64,000 nt of DNA from Ampelocalamus luodianensis (taxonomy: Eukaryota > Streptophyta > Magnoliopsida > Poales > Poaceae), in the NCBI GenBank assembly GCA_036346255.1, contig CM070632.1:21841408-21905407 (forward strand). The letters run 5' to 3'. Of this stretch, positions 47,538 to 57,404 are shown piece after piece. How positions within the stretch are numbered: the first letter of the stretch is position 1; every line of letters starts with the position of its first letter. The translations under genes and the position numbers were made by a program. Below the pieces are notes generated by a model that searched no databases, was not told the origin of the DNA, and saw nothing but the letters and a program-made list of their open reading frames with translations.

Positions 47538-47879
47538 GAACTGACCGAGTTGACCAAAAGCAGTCGAATAAATCTCAAAAGTGCACTCTTCTTAGAATAT
47601 TTTTCAAAAGGAAGAAAAAAACTAAGGTGAGAAGAGTTGGCTTAAAATCATTCAACCATGTTTTTTGAGCCCAATATCTTTGTATTGGTAGCAAAAGATA
47701 GAAACGAGGCGATACTAAGAAGTTCCTTCTAGCGGGCAGGACCACATGCAGAGAGGAAAGACTTTAACTAGTTGTTGTGTCCTTCCTTTGACCAGTTAAA
47801 GAAAAACTGAGCGTATAAAAAATGGTCGAAAGATTAGAAAAGCACTACTCAAAAGAAGACAATAAAGATAGAAAGAACC
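47538..47879 (-). other. Tat spacer downstream of pol
   Basis: Tat sequence resumes after the Tekay block. It holds one more copy of the unit with AGTTCCTTCTAG near 47735, matching those near 9530 and 9755. No coding region before the integrase end at about 47880. Confidence 0.7.
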
Positions 47880-49230
47880 TAATACTTTATTGGCATGGAA
47901 GTTTGTTACACGTAAAATTTGCACAACTAGTCGATGTTCCAAGAGTTTGAGAGAACTCGGCCGTCTTCCATTGCTAGTCGTACTGAACCTGGACGTGTAA
48001 GTTCGATCACAGTGTAAGGACCTTCCCACCTGGGGGAAAGTTTATTTCGATTAAACTAGAATTGGATAAGCCTCAATATCAAGTCACCTACAGCCAGGCT
48101 GTGAGGTTGGACCTTACGATCATAGTATCTACGCAGGGCTTGTTGATAGACCGCTGAATGGATTAAAGCTTGGTTTATCTTCTCTTTGAGCAGGTTGATG
48201 TCGTTCGCTCGAAATTGTTCTTGGGCAAAGTCGTTAAAGTTTTTGAATGACCTGATCTTTAGTTCTAGTGGAAGCATGGCTTCGGCATCAAAAATTAGGA
48301 AAAAGGGTGTTTCACCTATAGCCCGACTAGAAGTCGTACGAATTGCCCATAATACTGAGGGTAATTCTTGTACCCAAACCCCCGAGCGCTTGACAAGCTG
48401 GTCGAATACTCGAGTTTTGATTCCCTGCATTATTTGGCTGTTCGCTCTTTTGACTACCCCATTGCTTTGGGGTGGGCAACGGAAGCATAACACAGCTTGG
48501 TACCCAACTCGTTGTAAAATTCCTGAAATTTTGCGCTCAAAAATTGCTTACCATTATCTGTGATTATTTGATTTGTTACCCCAAATCGAGTTAACACACA
48601 TCTCATCATGAACCGTTTTGTTGCTTCCGTTGTTATCCCAGTCACAGGCCCAGCTTCTATCCATTTTGTGAACGTATCAATAGCCACAAAAAGGAACTCG
48701 AATCTGCCTAGAGCTCTGGGTAACAGTCCTAGGATATCAAGACCCTAGGCTACAAAAGGCCAAGATAGAGGGATTGTTTGTAATGCCTAAGCCGGTTGAT
48801 GTATTTGCCTGCTATAAAACTGGCATTGTACACACTTTTTAACCAGCTCTTTGGTATCGTAGAGGGCTGTTGGTCAGTAGAAACCTTATCGAAAGGCCTT
48901 ACCGACTAGCGTTCTGTAGGAAGCATGAGTTCCACAGATGCCTCCGTGTACGTCGTGAAGGAGCTTTAATCCTTTGCTCTACGGAATGCATCGCATGAGC
49001 ACCCCTTGAGTGCCTCATTTATAGAGTACTCCTTTGACCAAAGTATACATTTTGGCCTTTCGGGATAAATGATCTTCCTCGAGATCATAGTCAGGTACAG
49101 AACCCATCTTAACATACTCGTAGATGGGAGTCATCCAGGTATCCTCGTATTCTAGAGAGGCTGTCTCAATAGGAGGTGTCTTTGGTTCTTCGACCAGGGA
49201 CGACTTTTGGAGTTGCTCCAAGAAGACTCC
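47880..49230 (-). pseudogene. Tat integrase
   Basis: Minus-strand integrase in several frame segments: finger text near 48810-48840 (QCQFYSRQIHQPA), core (AIDTFTKWIEAGPV, FGVTNQIITDNGKQF) at 48454-48687, then 48056-48493 and a C-terminal segment (LSPRWEGPYTV, VRLAMEDGR) to about 47880. The catalytic glutamate after PQSNGVV reads Lys (AAA) at 48449-48451, so the DDE triad is broken by what looks like a G-to-A change. It inserts element DNA into the chromosome in the family; this copy is unlikely to be active. Confidence 0.88.
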
Positions 49231-50243
49231 TTTGGGTACTATGGATTGGGAAGAAGTTATATGAGCAAGTTGGTCTGCGAGAAAATTATCCTTTCAAGGG
49301 ATAAATTTTACCTTGAAACCAAGAAAATGCTTTTTAAGCTTTCGAACTTTCGATAAGTACTGAGACATTGTTGGATTAGAGCACTGGTACTCTTTTCTGA
49401 CATGATTCACGACTAGTTGAGAGTCTCCTCTCACGAGTAGTCAGCGAATCGAGAGCATTTTCACAGCTCGTATGCCAGCTAGCAAACCTTCATACTCTGC
49501 CACGTTGTTAGTGGCCTAAAAATTTAATTGTATGACATACTTTAAGGTCTCTCCGGTAGGAGATTCCAGGACCACCCCGGCCCCTGAGCCACTTAAAGTA
49601 AGTGACCCGTCAAAGTACATCATCCACTGGTCGTGGGAATCGTACTGGGGATCCTGAACAGGTTCAGGATTTGTCCATTCAGCAACAAAGTCTGACAAGA
49701 TCTGGAATTTAATGGCCGTTCGGGACACGAAATGGATGTTGAACTCCCCAAGTTCGACTGACTATTTTGCCATGCGTCCCGCTGTTTCCCTATTCTGGAG
49801 GATCGCTCCCAAGGAAAACTCAGACGGCACAACTAGTTTGTGTGCCTGAAAGTAATGCCTCAGTTTCCTCGAAGATATGAGGAGGGCATATAGAAGTTTT
49901 TGGACCTAAGGGTAATGCTCCTTAGGCCCATGTAAAACTTCACTAACATAGTAAACTGGTCGTTGTACATTTTCACATTCTACGACTAGTACTACGCTCA
50001 CTGCCTGTGGCGTGGCAGCTAGATAAATTAAGAGCGAGAACTCGTAAGATACCTCTTGATATCCTCAAAGGCAGCGTTAGCCTCTTCTGACCACTCGGAA
50101 CCCTTGTGCTTTCTCAGAAGTTTGAAGAAAGATAGTCCTTTTTCTCCTAGGCATGCGATGAAATGACTTAAAGCCGTCATGTATCCTGTGAGTTTCTGGA
50201 CTTGCATGATGGCCTTTATCTTTTTAGGATTTTCTTTGATTCC
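49231..50243 (-). pseudogene. Tat RNase H pair, including archaeal-type RNase H
   Basis: After RT come the first RNase H/connection segment (about 49800-50243, frame-broken) and a second RNase H with MYFDGSLTLSGSGAGVVLES at about 49570-49630, followed by NNVAEYEGLLAGIRA text near 49440-49500. A second, archaeal-type RNase H is a known mark of the plant Tat lineage. Stops interrupt both. Confidence 0.8.
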
Positions 50244-51129
50244 TCACGCAGAGACCAGAAATCCAAGCAATTTTCCTGAAGAGACTCCGAACACACACTT
50301 ATCAGGATTGAGTTTCAAGCGGTGCTTTCTGAGGTTGTCAAATGTTTCTTGCCAGTCGGTGATATGATTAAGTCGTTTACTGCTTTTTACAACTAGATCA
50401 TCAACATAGGCTTCTAAATTTCGACCTAGTTGAGGTGAAAAAGTCACTTGCATCAAACACTGAAAAGAAGCTCCAGCATTTTTTTAAACCAAATGGCATT
50501 TCGACGTAGCAAAATATACCAAATGATGTAATAAACGCAGTCTTTTCTTCATATTCTCGACACATATTGATCTGGTGGTAACCAGAATATGCATCTAGAA
50601 AACTTAACATTTCACAACCGACAGTAGAATCAACCAACTAATCGATATGAGGTAAAGGGAAATCATCTTTTGGACAAGCTTTATTAAGATCAGTGAAGTC
50701 GACGCACATACGCCATTTACCGTTTAACTTCCTAACTATTACAAGGTTGGCCAACCACTCTGGGTGATTGACTTCTCTTATAAAGCCTGTCTTAATTAGC
50801 TTGTCCAATTCTGACCTGATAGCATCTCGTTGATCAGGGGCAAATCTCCGTAATTTTTGTTTTACGGGTACTTTGTCAGGCTGTAAAGCTAACCTATGCG
50901 CGGTCACTTCTCTGGGGACTCCAGGCATGTTGGACGCTTGCCACATGAAGACATCTGCATTTGCTTGGAAGAAAGTGATGAGGGCGTCTTCCTACTTGGG
51001 GTCAGAAGTATCCCCGATGCGAACAGTCTTTGAGGGCTCCTCCGCGTCGAGAGGAACCTCCTTGACTCGGTTATTCGGCTTTGGTGCAGCTTTAGGCTTC
51101 GACTTGCTAGTCAAAGGCTGACTTTCTTC
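50244..51129 (-). pseudogene. Tat reverse transcriptase
   Basis: Minus-strand RT: the upstream linker (QANADVFMWQASNMPGVPRE) near 50900-51000; then GFIREVNHPEWLANLVIVRK and MCVDFTDLNKACPKDDFPLP (50638-50790); then SFLDAYSGYHQI (about 50590); then the catalytic YVDD at 50397-50408. It is split by in-frame stops and a frameshift near 50480. Wording is typical of Tat elements. Confidence 0.92.
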
Positions 51130-51786
51130 TCAAGCTGGTATCTGTCCAACCATCTCGAGGGATCGACCGTCGCAGATATGCGCCATCTTCTTGTCACAAT
51201 AAATTGTGATCACTCCTTTGGGACCTAGCATCTTATGACATTGATACCTATAGTGAGTAGCTATTAAGAACTTTGCCAAACTTGGTCGTCCGATTATGGC
51301 GTTATATGCCGTATCGAAATCGGCCACATCAAAGGAGATCTTCTCTGTCCTAAAATTACTTGGTGAACCAAATGTTAAAGGAAGAGAAACTTGTCCAATA
51401 GGTTTGGCCGAACACCCCAGTACGATTCCATGAAAAGAGTATCGTACCAGTCTAACCTTAGTCCTGGGTACCTGCATCTCGTCCAGGGCACACATAAACA
51501 GAATATTTAACGAGCTACCACCATCAACTAATACTCGATTTACTCGATAGTTGTTGATGGTGGGTTCGACCACGATCGAAAATCGACCTGGTCGAGTCGA
51601 AGGGATCGGGCAGTCACCCTTCTCAAAAGAGATGGTGACTTCCGACCACTTTAGCATCTTATTGACAAGAGGAGAGTCGATTGAGTTTACCTCGCGCTCG
51701 ATAGCCTTGAGCTGTCGCCTTGACTCGTATGCCGATGATCCTCCATAGATGTGATCGATGGTGTGTTGTGGATCCTGAAACGACAT
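51130..51786 (-). CDS. Tat aspartic protease region
   Basis: A 218-residue open stretch with VDGGSSLNILF as the active-site block (DGG in place of DTG/DSG, as is common in Tat elements) and AYNAIIGRPSLAKF as the second conserved block. In the family it cleaves the Gag-Pol polyprotein. It is the longest intact piece of this element's pol. An ATG opens it at 51786, but it is probably translated as part of a polyprotein. Confidence 0.85.
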   Translation of the reverse strand: MSFQDPQHTIDHIYGGSSAYESRRQLKAIEREVNSIDSPLVNKMLKWSEVTISFEKGDCPIPSTRPGRFSIVVEPTINNYRVNRVLVDGGSSLNILFMCALDEMQVPRTKVRLVRYSFHGIVLGCSAKPIGQVSLPLTFGSPSNFRTEKISFDVADFDTAYNAIIGRPSLAKFLIATHYRYQCHKMLGPKGVITIYCDKKMAHICDGRSLEMVGQIPA

Positions 51787-54062
51787 CGCCTCATCATCAT
51801 TCGACTCCTTTCAACCACTTGTTTGACCTACCTGTTCAAGAGTAGGAAGCGGCTCTTTGCCAGAGTAATAGTCCTTGAGTTTTATGAAAAACTAGGCAGT
51901 TGCGAAGGTCATGTCCTTCCTTTTTATGAAAAGGACACCACCTTGGTTTGTCATTCTTTCGATCGGGGCGCTTACCTCTGCCTCGGTCAGAGTTTTGTTT
52001 GGAGTTACGTGGCTCCTTGTCACTTACGGCTAAGACCTCCTTAGAACCAGTGACTTGAGATTTGTGACCCCCTTTGCCTTGTTCTTGGATTTCTTAGCCT
52101 TTTTGTCTTTTTTCTTACCACTTTCGCCTGCCTCTTAAGGAACGTTGTCCTCTCGATCAATAGTGTTGTTCCACTCGACCGCCTCAGCAGCAGTCACATA
52201 CCGATCGACCATCTCGAAGAGTTCGACGATAGTGGAAGGAGGATTCAAAGTGATGTCCTCCGTTACCCTTCTGCTGTGGACCCCCCCGCTTGAATGCTCT
52301 AATAACAGATGAGTCAGAAACCTCCAGAATTGAATTACGAACCTAACTAAAGTGCCTGATGAATTGATGCAGAGTTTCATGGTCGTTCTGTCTCATCCGG
52401 TACAGGTCGTCCTTCTTTCCAGGGCGGTTGTAGGTGCCTTGGAAGTTCGCCAGCAAAAGGTCATAGAGGTGTTGCCATGAGTAGATCGACTTGAGTGGCT
52501 GGTTTAGTAGCTATGATCGAGCAGACCCTTCGAGCACAATCGGATGGTAATTTGCCATTACATGCTCTCCTCCATCTGCTGTTCGGACAGCTGTTGTGTA
52601 GATCTAAAGGAATTCAATGAGATTTTGAGTTCTATCAAATTTCTCTATGTTCGCTGGTCGGAAACGAGGTGGCCAGCGAATTGCTCGGAGGTTGGGTGAA
52701 AACGCTAGGCATCTGGTAATAACTTCTTGGCACCTTCTTTGCAGGAAAGAAGGGTTGACATCACTAGGTGATCGTACTCGACGATACCCAGTCACAGGTG
52801 GACTTGACCTATAGTAGGCCTCAGTCTTACGAGGGAAATACTCCTCGCATTTTGTTTGCTGCCGCAGATTTTGATCTTCAGATTGCGATCACCTCTCCTG
52901 GGAGCTTGTCGATCTTCAGATGTTCGAGGAGCCTTCCTCAAGTTAGGAGAACGATGTGACTTACAATTATGTCGATCTTTGTGCAGTGAGTTGGTCGAAC
53001 GACTGGTAGATGATGGAGCCGTACTTCTATGACTTCCAGAATAATATCGACGAGGACGCTCGAGTTTTGTTATCGTGCTCCGAAGCCTTTGTGAGATCTC
53101 TTTAGCGAAAAGATCGTAACCTGGTGCTCGAGCAACCTCTTGAGTTGGATTCTCAAGCAAGTTGTTGATGTGTTGGAGCTCCTGAGTTTTCTCTGACTGA
53201 TACTAAGCGCGCCCAAGAAGATTTTTCGGGCCACTATTCTTCTTTTGTCAAGTTGTCTCAGGATCGCCCATAACTGGCCCTTGAGTTGGTTTCAGTGAAG
53301 TGCGAGAATATTGAGGATTTCTCGCACACTCATCAGGGTGTTCACCCTGTTCATGAGCGGTGGTGCTCTTGCTATTGCCACGAGAGGACGTAGTGTGTGC
53401 CCGTCGAGGAGCATCGTTAGTCCTGCCTCTGGGAGAATGATCATTATTAGAGGGAAGGACGAAGACCTCCCATTGAGGATCTCCACTTACACTCGAGGCC
53501 TCCTCGCTTGAGGAGTAATCGAGAGACACCATCTGGTGACTTGGGTAAACCCCTCCAGGAAGGGGAACTTTGGGTTATAGCCGTCTCCGTCCCCAGGTGT
53601 GCCCTGCGATGGGATGGTCGAACTTGCAGGAAAAGCATGTTTGATCCCCTTCTCAGCGGAGTTAACCGGAGAGAAAGGACCACCAGGTGTCGATGAAGCT
53701 CTGGAATGATGGCTTCCAGAACTTGCCTCACCAAGTTGTGTTGCCTTAAGGGGACTTGAACACTCAGAGGGAAAACGCTCGTTGTGTTGTGAGTCTGCCT
53801 TGGAGCAATCCTGTTTGTGGTCGAATTGACCCTTGCCCCTTGAGAAAACTGGTCCCTCAGCTGGATGTACCGTTGCGAAGGATAAGGATCCCTTCTCAAC
53901 TTCACCGGTGGTGTAGTCTCCGAGATCTGATAGAAGATCTCTAGAGGTGATAATACCATTGGATGATTCGATACTTGGCTCATAATCGAAACCGACATCT
54001 ATGTCGACATCTGCGTAATCGGCCAAGCCGAACCAGTTCTCCTCGTTCCACTCTCCTATCAT
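51787..54062 (-). pseudogene. Tat gag
   Basis: Begins at 54062 (MIGEWNEENWFGLADYADVD), 70 bp past the 5' LTR. The N-terminal part is acidic and serine/proline-rich. A charged Arg/Ser-rich segment follows at about 52790-53160. Then comes the capsid core (FRPANIEKFD near 52650; HQFIRHF near 52360) and a zinc-knuckle-like segment (WCPFHKKEGHDLRNC near 51890-51945). Several frameshifts and stops break it. The long N-terminal extension is usual for Tat gag proteins. Confidence 0.8.
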
Positions 54063-54111
54063 GGAAGCATCAAAGAGAAAAAGGAAACTGTTGACAAGGA
54101 ATTACCAAAAG

Positions 54112-54131
54112 ATCCCACGGACGGCTCCAAC
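54112..54131 (-). other. Primer-binding-site region of the Tat element
   Basis: Directly after the LTR the minus strand reads GTTGGAGCCGTCCGTGGG, close to the GGCGCCGTCTGTGGG-type text next to 5' LTRs of plant Tat elements. The tRNA was not determined. Confidence 0.6.
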
Positions 54132-54376
54132 TGTTGGTGTTTTAGAATTGATCTTACGTAAAGATTATTTGATTCGGGGGGTCTCCACAATTGATCACGC
54201 AGACAGAAAAGACACGGGGATTTTTATACAGGTTCGGGCCTTCTCCAAAGAGAATAATAACTCTACTCCTGTCTGTATTGTATTGTGTATGCTGGTTACA
54301 ATCAGTGAAAAAGACTTAGGCTTGTACTACTACTGATTGCCTCTCAATCGCCCTCCCATTTCTCTCGAATTGTAGT

Positions 54377-54385
54377 CCTTTTATA
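54377..54385 (-). promoter_or_regulatory. TATA box of the Tat 5' LTR
   Basis: TATAAAAGG on the minus strand. This LTR would drive gag-pol. Confidence 0.65.
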
Positions 54386-54616
54386 GTACGTGAAGAGGTA
54401 GTCGTTCCAGCTCAAGGGGCGCCACATTATTCTGTATAATGGATGTAATAATGGTAGTAATCACCAGAGTAATAACCTCCCCACGTCGCTGGCAGTTACT
54501 AATCAGAGATAATGGTGCGTTATATGCAGTTACTCAAGAGAATAATAGCGTATATTGATTGCTCAGTTCCCGTAATTAATTGAGCCTATAGGCAAGTGGA
54601 CCCAACTAACCATGAG

Positions 54617-54806
54617 GTAGTCGTGACTGAGCTGGTCGTAGAAGGACTTATGACCAAGAGGTAGCCGTAGAAAAGCTTACGACTCGGTACTGGTCGTAGA
54701 AGGACTTACGACCAGAGGTGATCGTAGAAGAACTTACAATCACGTGGTAGTCGTAGAAGGACATACGACTATGGGGGTGGTCGTAGAAGAACTTTACGAC
54801 CACCTG
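54617..54806. repeat. Array of short palindromes in the Tat 5' LTR
   Basis: Six units, about 28 bp apart, matching those at 4705-4890. Here almost every unit is perfectly paired (TAGTCGTA/TACGACTA apart from one loop base, CTGGTCGTA/TACGACCAG, and others). Confidence 0.85.
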
Positions 54807-54921
54807 GTTGGCTTCTCCCTTAAGATTATGAGGGGTATACTTAATAGCCGTATAACGTCATATTCACCCATAATATTGATTATAGATAAATAGTAAAATG
54901 AGAATGATTAGATCCTCGTCA

Positions 54922-55787
54922 GCGGTCATTACATCCATTTGATGTACTTGGAGTTTGTATGTGGCAGCTAGTGCTAAAAGCACCCGAATTATGGGTAAAC
55001 GAGCCATAGTAGAGTATGTATCAAAGTAGTCTTCACTCTCTTTTTGCATGAAACCCTTAGCCACTAAACATACCTTGTACTTTTCTGTAGTACCATCAGG
55101 TTTATGTTTTCTTTTAAAGATCCATTCGCAGCCCACAGGCTTGTATCCAGATGGGAGGTCCGTAACCTCCCACGTTCCATTAGCTATAATAGAATCCATC
55201 TCGCTATGGATTGCCTCCTTCCAATAATCCACATCTAGAGATGCGTATGCTTCTGAAAGGGTTCGTGGTTCAACATCCACGACACTGGTGTCATAGTCAT
55301 TGCCAAGAGACTTTTCAGTTATGTGCCTCTTACTCCTCCTTAACTCTAACTCTGGAGCGATGTTATCAACACTAGGAAGAATAGAATGTTCATCTAAACC
55401 ATTAGGATCAATGACTTCATTTGGTCTCATAGGGAACATATGTTCAAAGAACATTGCATCACGAGATTTCATCATTACATTTGTAGCGATGTCACTCACC
55501 TCGGATTTGACCACTAGAAATCTATATGTCGTGTTGTTTTTAGCATACCCTATAAAGACACAATCAATAGTCCTTATACCAAGCTTTCTTTTCTTCGGTA
55601 ACGACACATGCACTTTTTTCAAGGCATCCCCATGTTCGAAGAAATTATAAGTTAAGTTTTCTCCCCTTCCATCCTTCAAAAGGTATTTCTTCTTAATTAC
55701 GAGGCGGAACCCTATTAAGAGCATAGTTAGCTGTGAGAACTACTTCATCCCACCAATAGTCTGACATACCTAAACTTTGTAGGATGG
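54922..55787 (-). pseudogene. Tork copia pol, first part of RT and integrase end
   Basis: Minus strand: integrase C-terminal text (LQSLGMSDYWWDEVVLTANY near 55725-55785), KRKLGIRTIDCVFIGYA near 55550-55600, the linker LRRSKRHITEKSLG, then the RT start (SEMDSIIANGTWEVTDLP, KPVGCEWIFKRKHKPDG, QVHQMDVMTA) ending at 54922. Integrase resumes upstream at 61513 and RT resumes at 4214, both through insertions. A stop lies near 55715. Confidence 0.9.
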
Positions 55788-57404
55788 TGTCACATCCCCA
55801 AATTAATAAAGAGGATTATTATGCATCTCATTATCACGCATCATGTTTTGAAACTTTTTCATTAAGTATTGCACTTGGAAAATCTCAAAACAAATATTAA
55901 ACATACACTTTAATTTGAACTCCAAAAGAAAAACTGAAACAAATGCTACTAAAGTTCCTCTGGAAATAATTTATTCAAATATCATATTAATTATCATGAA
56001 TTAATATAATTTTTCTCAAATTTGTGGGACTATTTTAAACCATAAGAAAATTCTAACACAATTTAAAGATCAACATTAAGTTGAATTTAAATTATCCTTA
56101 TTATATCTTGAACATTAGGGTTCAATAATTTTTATGAACACTAGACTATCCCAGGAGCACCCCAGATTTATTTCATGAATTTAGAGATTTTATTTCTATT
56201 TTTAATGTCCTGGTCAAAGTAGGGAGACCAAATTTAATTCTTAGTCAAACCCTAAACCCTAACCGGCTGCTACTGTTCATCGGGCTCGAGTCCGACTCAG
56301 CGAACCGACTCAGCCCAACCGCCTTATTGTACCAACGCATGCAGGTCGTTAGATCCTTATCCAACCGTCCAGATCTCGCATCCTTTTGGCCAGTCCGAGA
56401 TCCCCTCTAATCTGATCCGTCCATTCGCCATCCAACGGCCCGACCTAAAACCACTTAACCGCACCACGTTGTGTGACTGACGCGCCGGGCCCGCACGTCA
56501 GGGTCGTCTTCCTCCTCGCGTTAGAACTCACGCAGAAAGCCACTGCCACGTCTCGCCCGAGCCCTGCATCACGTGTACCTGGGCACCCCCTTGCATGTCG
56601 CTGTGGAGCTCTCTTTTGCTTTGTGCACGATTGCCGTAGAACCGCCGCCGCTTAGCTCCGGCTAGCCACCGGTGCAGGGCATCCCAGACCTCGCCACCAC
56701 TATCCATAGTTGCGTAGTACTATTGTGAAGCCATCCCATGTCTTGGTCGGCTCTGCCGTGGTGCGAAACACTGGCGAGCCGCCAGGCAAGGAGGTGCGCT
56801 GTTGTCGGAAGCCCCGACAAACTGTAGCGGGGCGATTAGGGTTAATGACGGGATTAGTGTTAATGGTTGTCTTAAGGAATTAATCTATCACTTACAGGTG
56901 GGACCGCATGCAAAACCCTGCGCTTTAGCCTCCCTGTTAAGTGGATGCGTAGTTTCTCAAATATGTATTTTCTTAAGGAAACACGTGTTCTTAGTATACT
57001 TAGAACTTGTTTACGTTTTCTTGTTTAGAAGACGTTTTCTTTGGATTACGCTTTCAGCCTAGCTTCGGCCGAGACCGAGTCATTTTGACTCGGTCAAACC
57101 CTTGACCCCGATCCCACTCGTCATTCTCTTTGGCTAGCTGTAGGTGACTAAGAAAAGTGATAAGAGGATAGAAAATCCGAAAATGAATTATTTGCACCCT
57201 GAAAATTGTATTAACTTCTAAAATGCATAACTAATTCATTTTAACTCCAAAAACAATGAAACCACTTCTGATAATTTTAATTTTTAATGAAATTTATATT
57301 AAAATTTGTTTCAAGCATGTCTCTGCAACAAAGAGTATTATTTTGGAAATTGATCCATTAACACTATTATTTTTACAAAAAGAAAATGCTAATAACTTTA
57401 GAAA
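55788..57404 (+). repeat. 5' part of a plus-strand LTR (left arm)
   Basis: Its reverse complement matches parts of 58383-60718, for example 57085-57130 with 58645-58690 and 55890-55960 with 60540-60600. The GC-rich leader here is shorter than in the right arm by several hundred bases. No genes; frames at 56473-56655 and 56802-57062 are not recognisable. Confidence 0.75.

Larger units (their letters stand above)
4220..54921 (-). mobile_element. Tat-lineage Ty3/gypsy element, interrupted
   Basis: A minus-strand element bounded by LTRs of about 790 bp (4220-5007 and 54132-54921) and a 5-bp target duplication with one mismatch (GTGGT at 4215-4219, GCGGT at 54922-54926). With the inner Tekay block removed the element is about 13 kb, a usual size for Tat elements. 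Minus-strand order is: LTR, primer site, gag, protease, RT, RNase H, a second archaeal-type RNase H, integrase, tandem repeats, antisense gene, polypurine-rich stretch, LTR. Known Tat families such as Grande, RIRE2 and Retand share the pol type, and some carry an antisense ORF at this place. It interrupts the copia RT; the copia frame continues across once one target copy is discounted. Confidence 0.92.
54132..54921 (-). repeat. 5' LTR of the Tat element
   Basis: A 790-bp LTR pairing with 4220-5007. TATAAAAGG lies at 54377-54385 (-). The palindrome array at about 54617-54806 keeps longer perfect arms than the left LTR, for example GGTGGTCGTA with TACGACCACC near 54776-54804. Confidence 0.93.

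Noticed and set aside
56249..56266. Two telomere-like CCCTAAA units
   Set aside because: Only two units, inside an LTR leader; such text is common by chance and in LTRs with AAACCCTA leaders.
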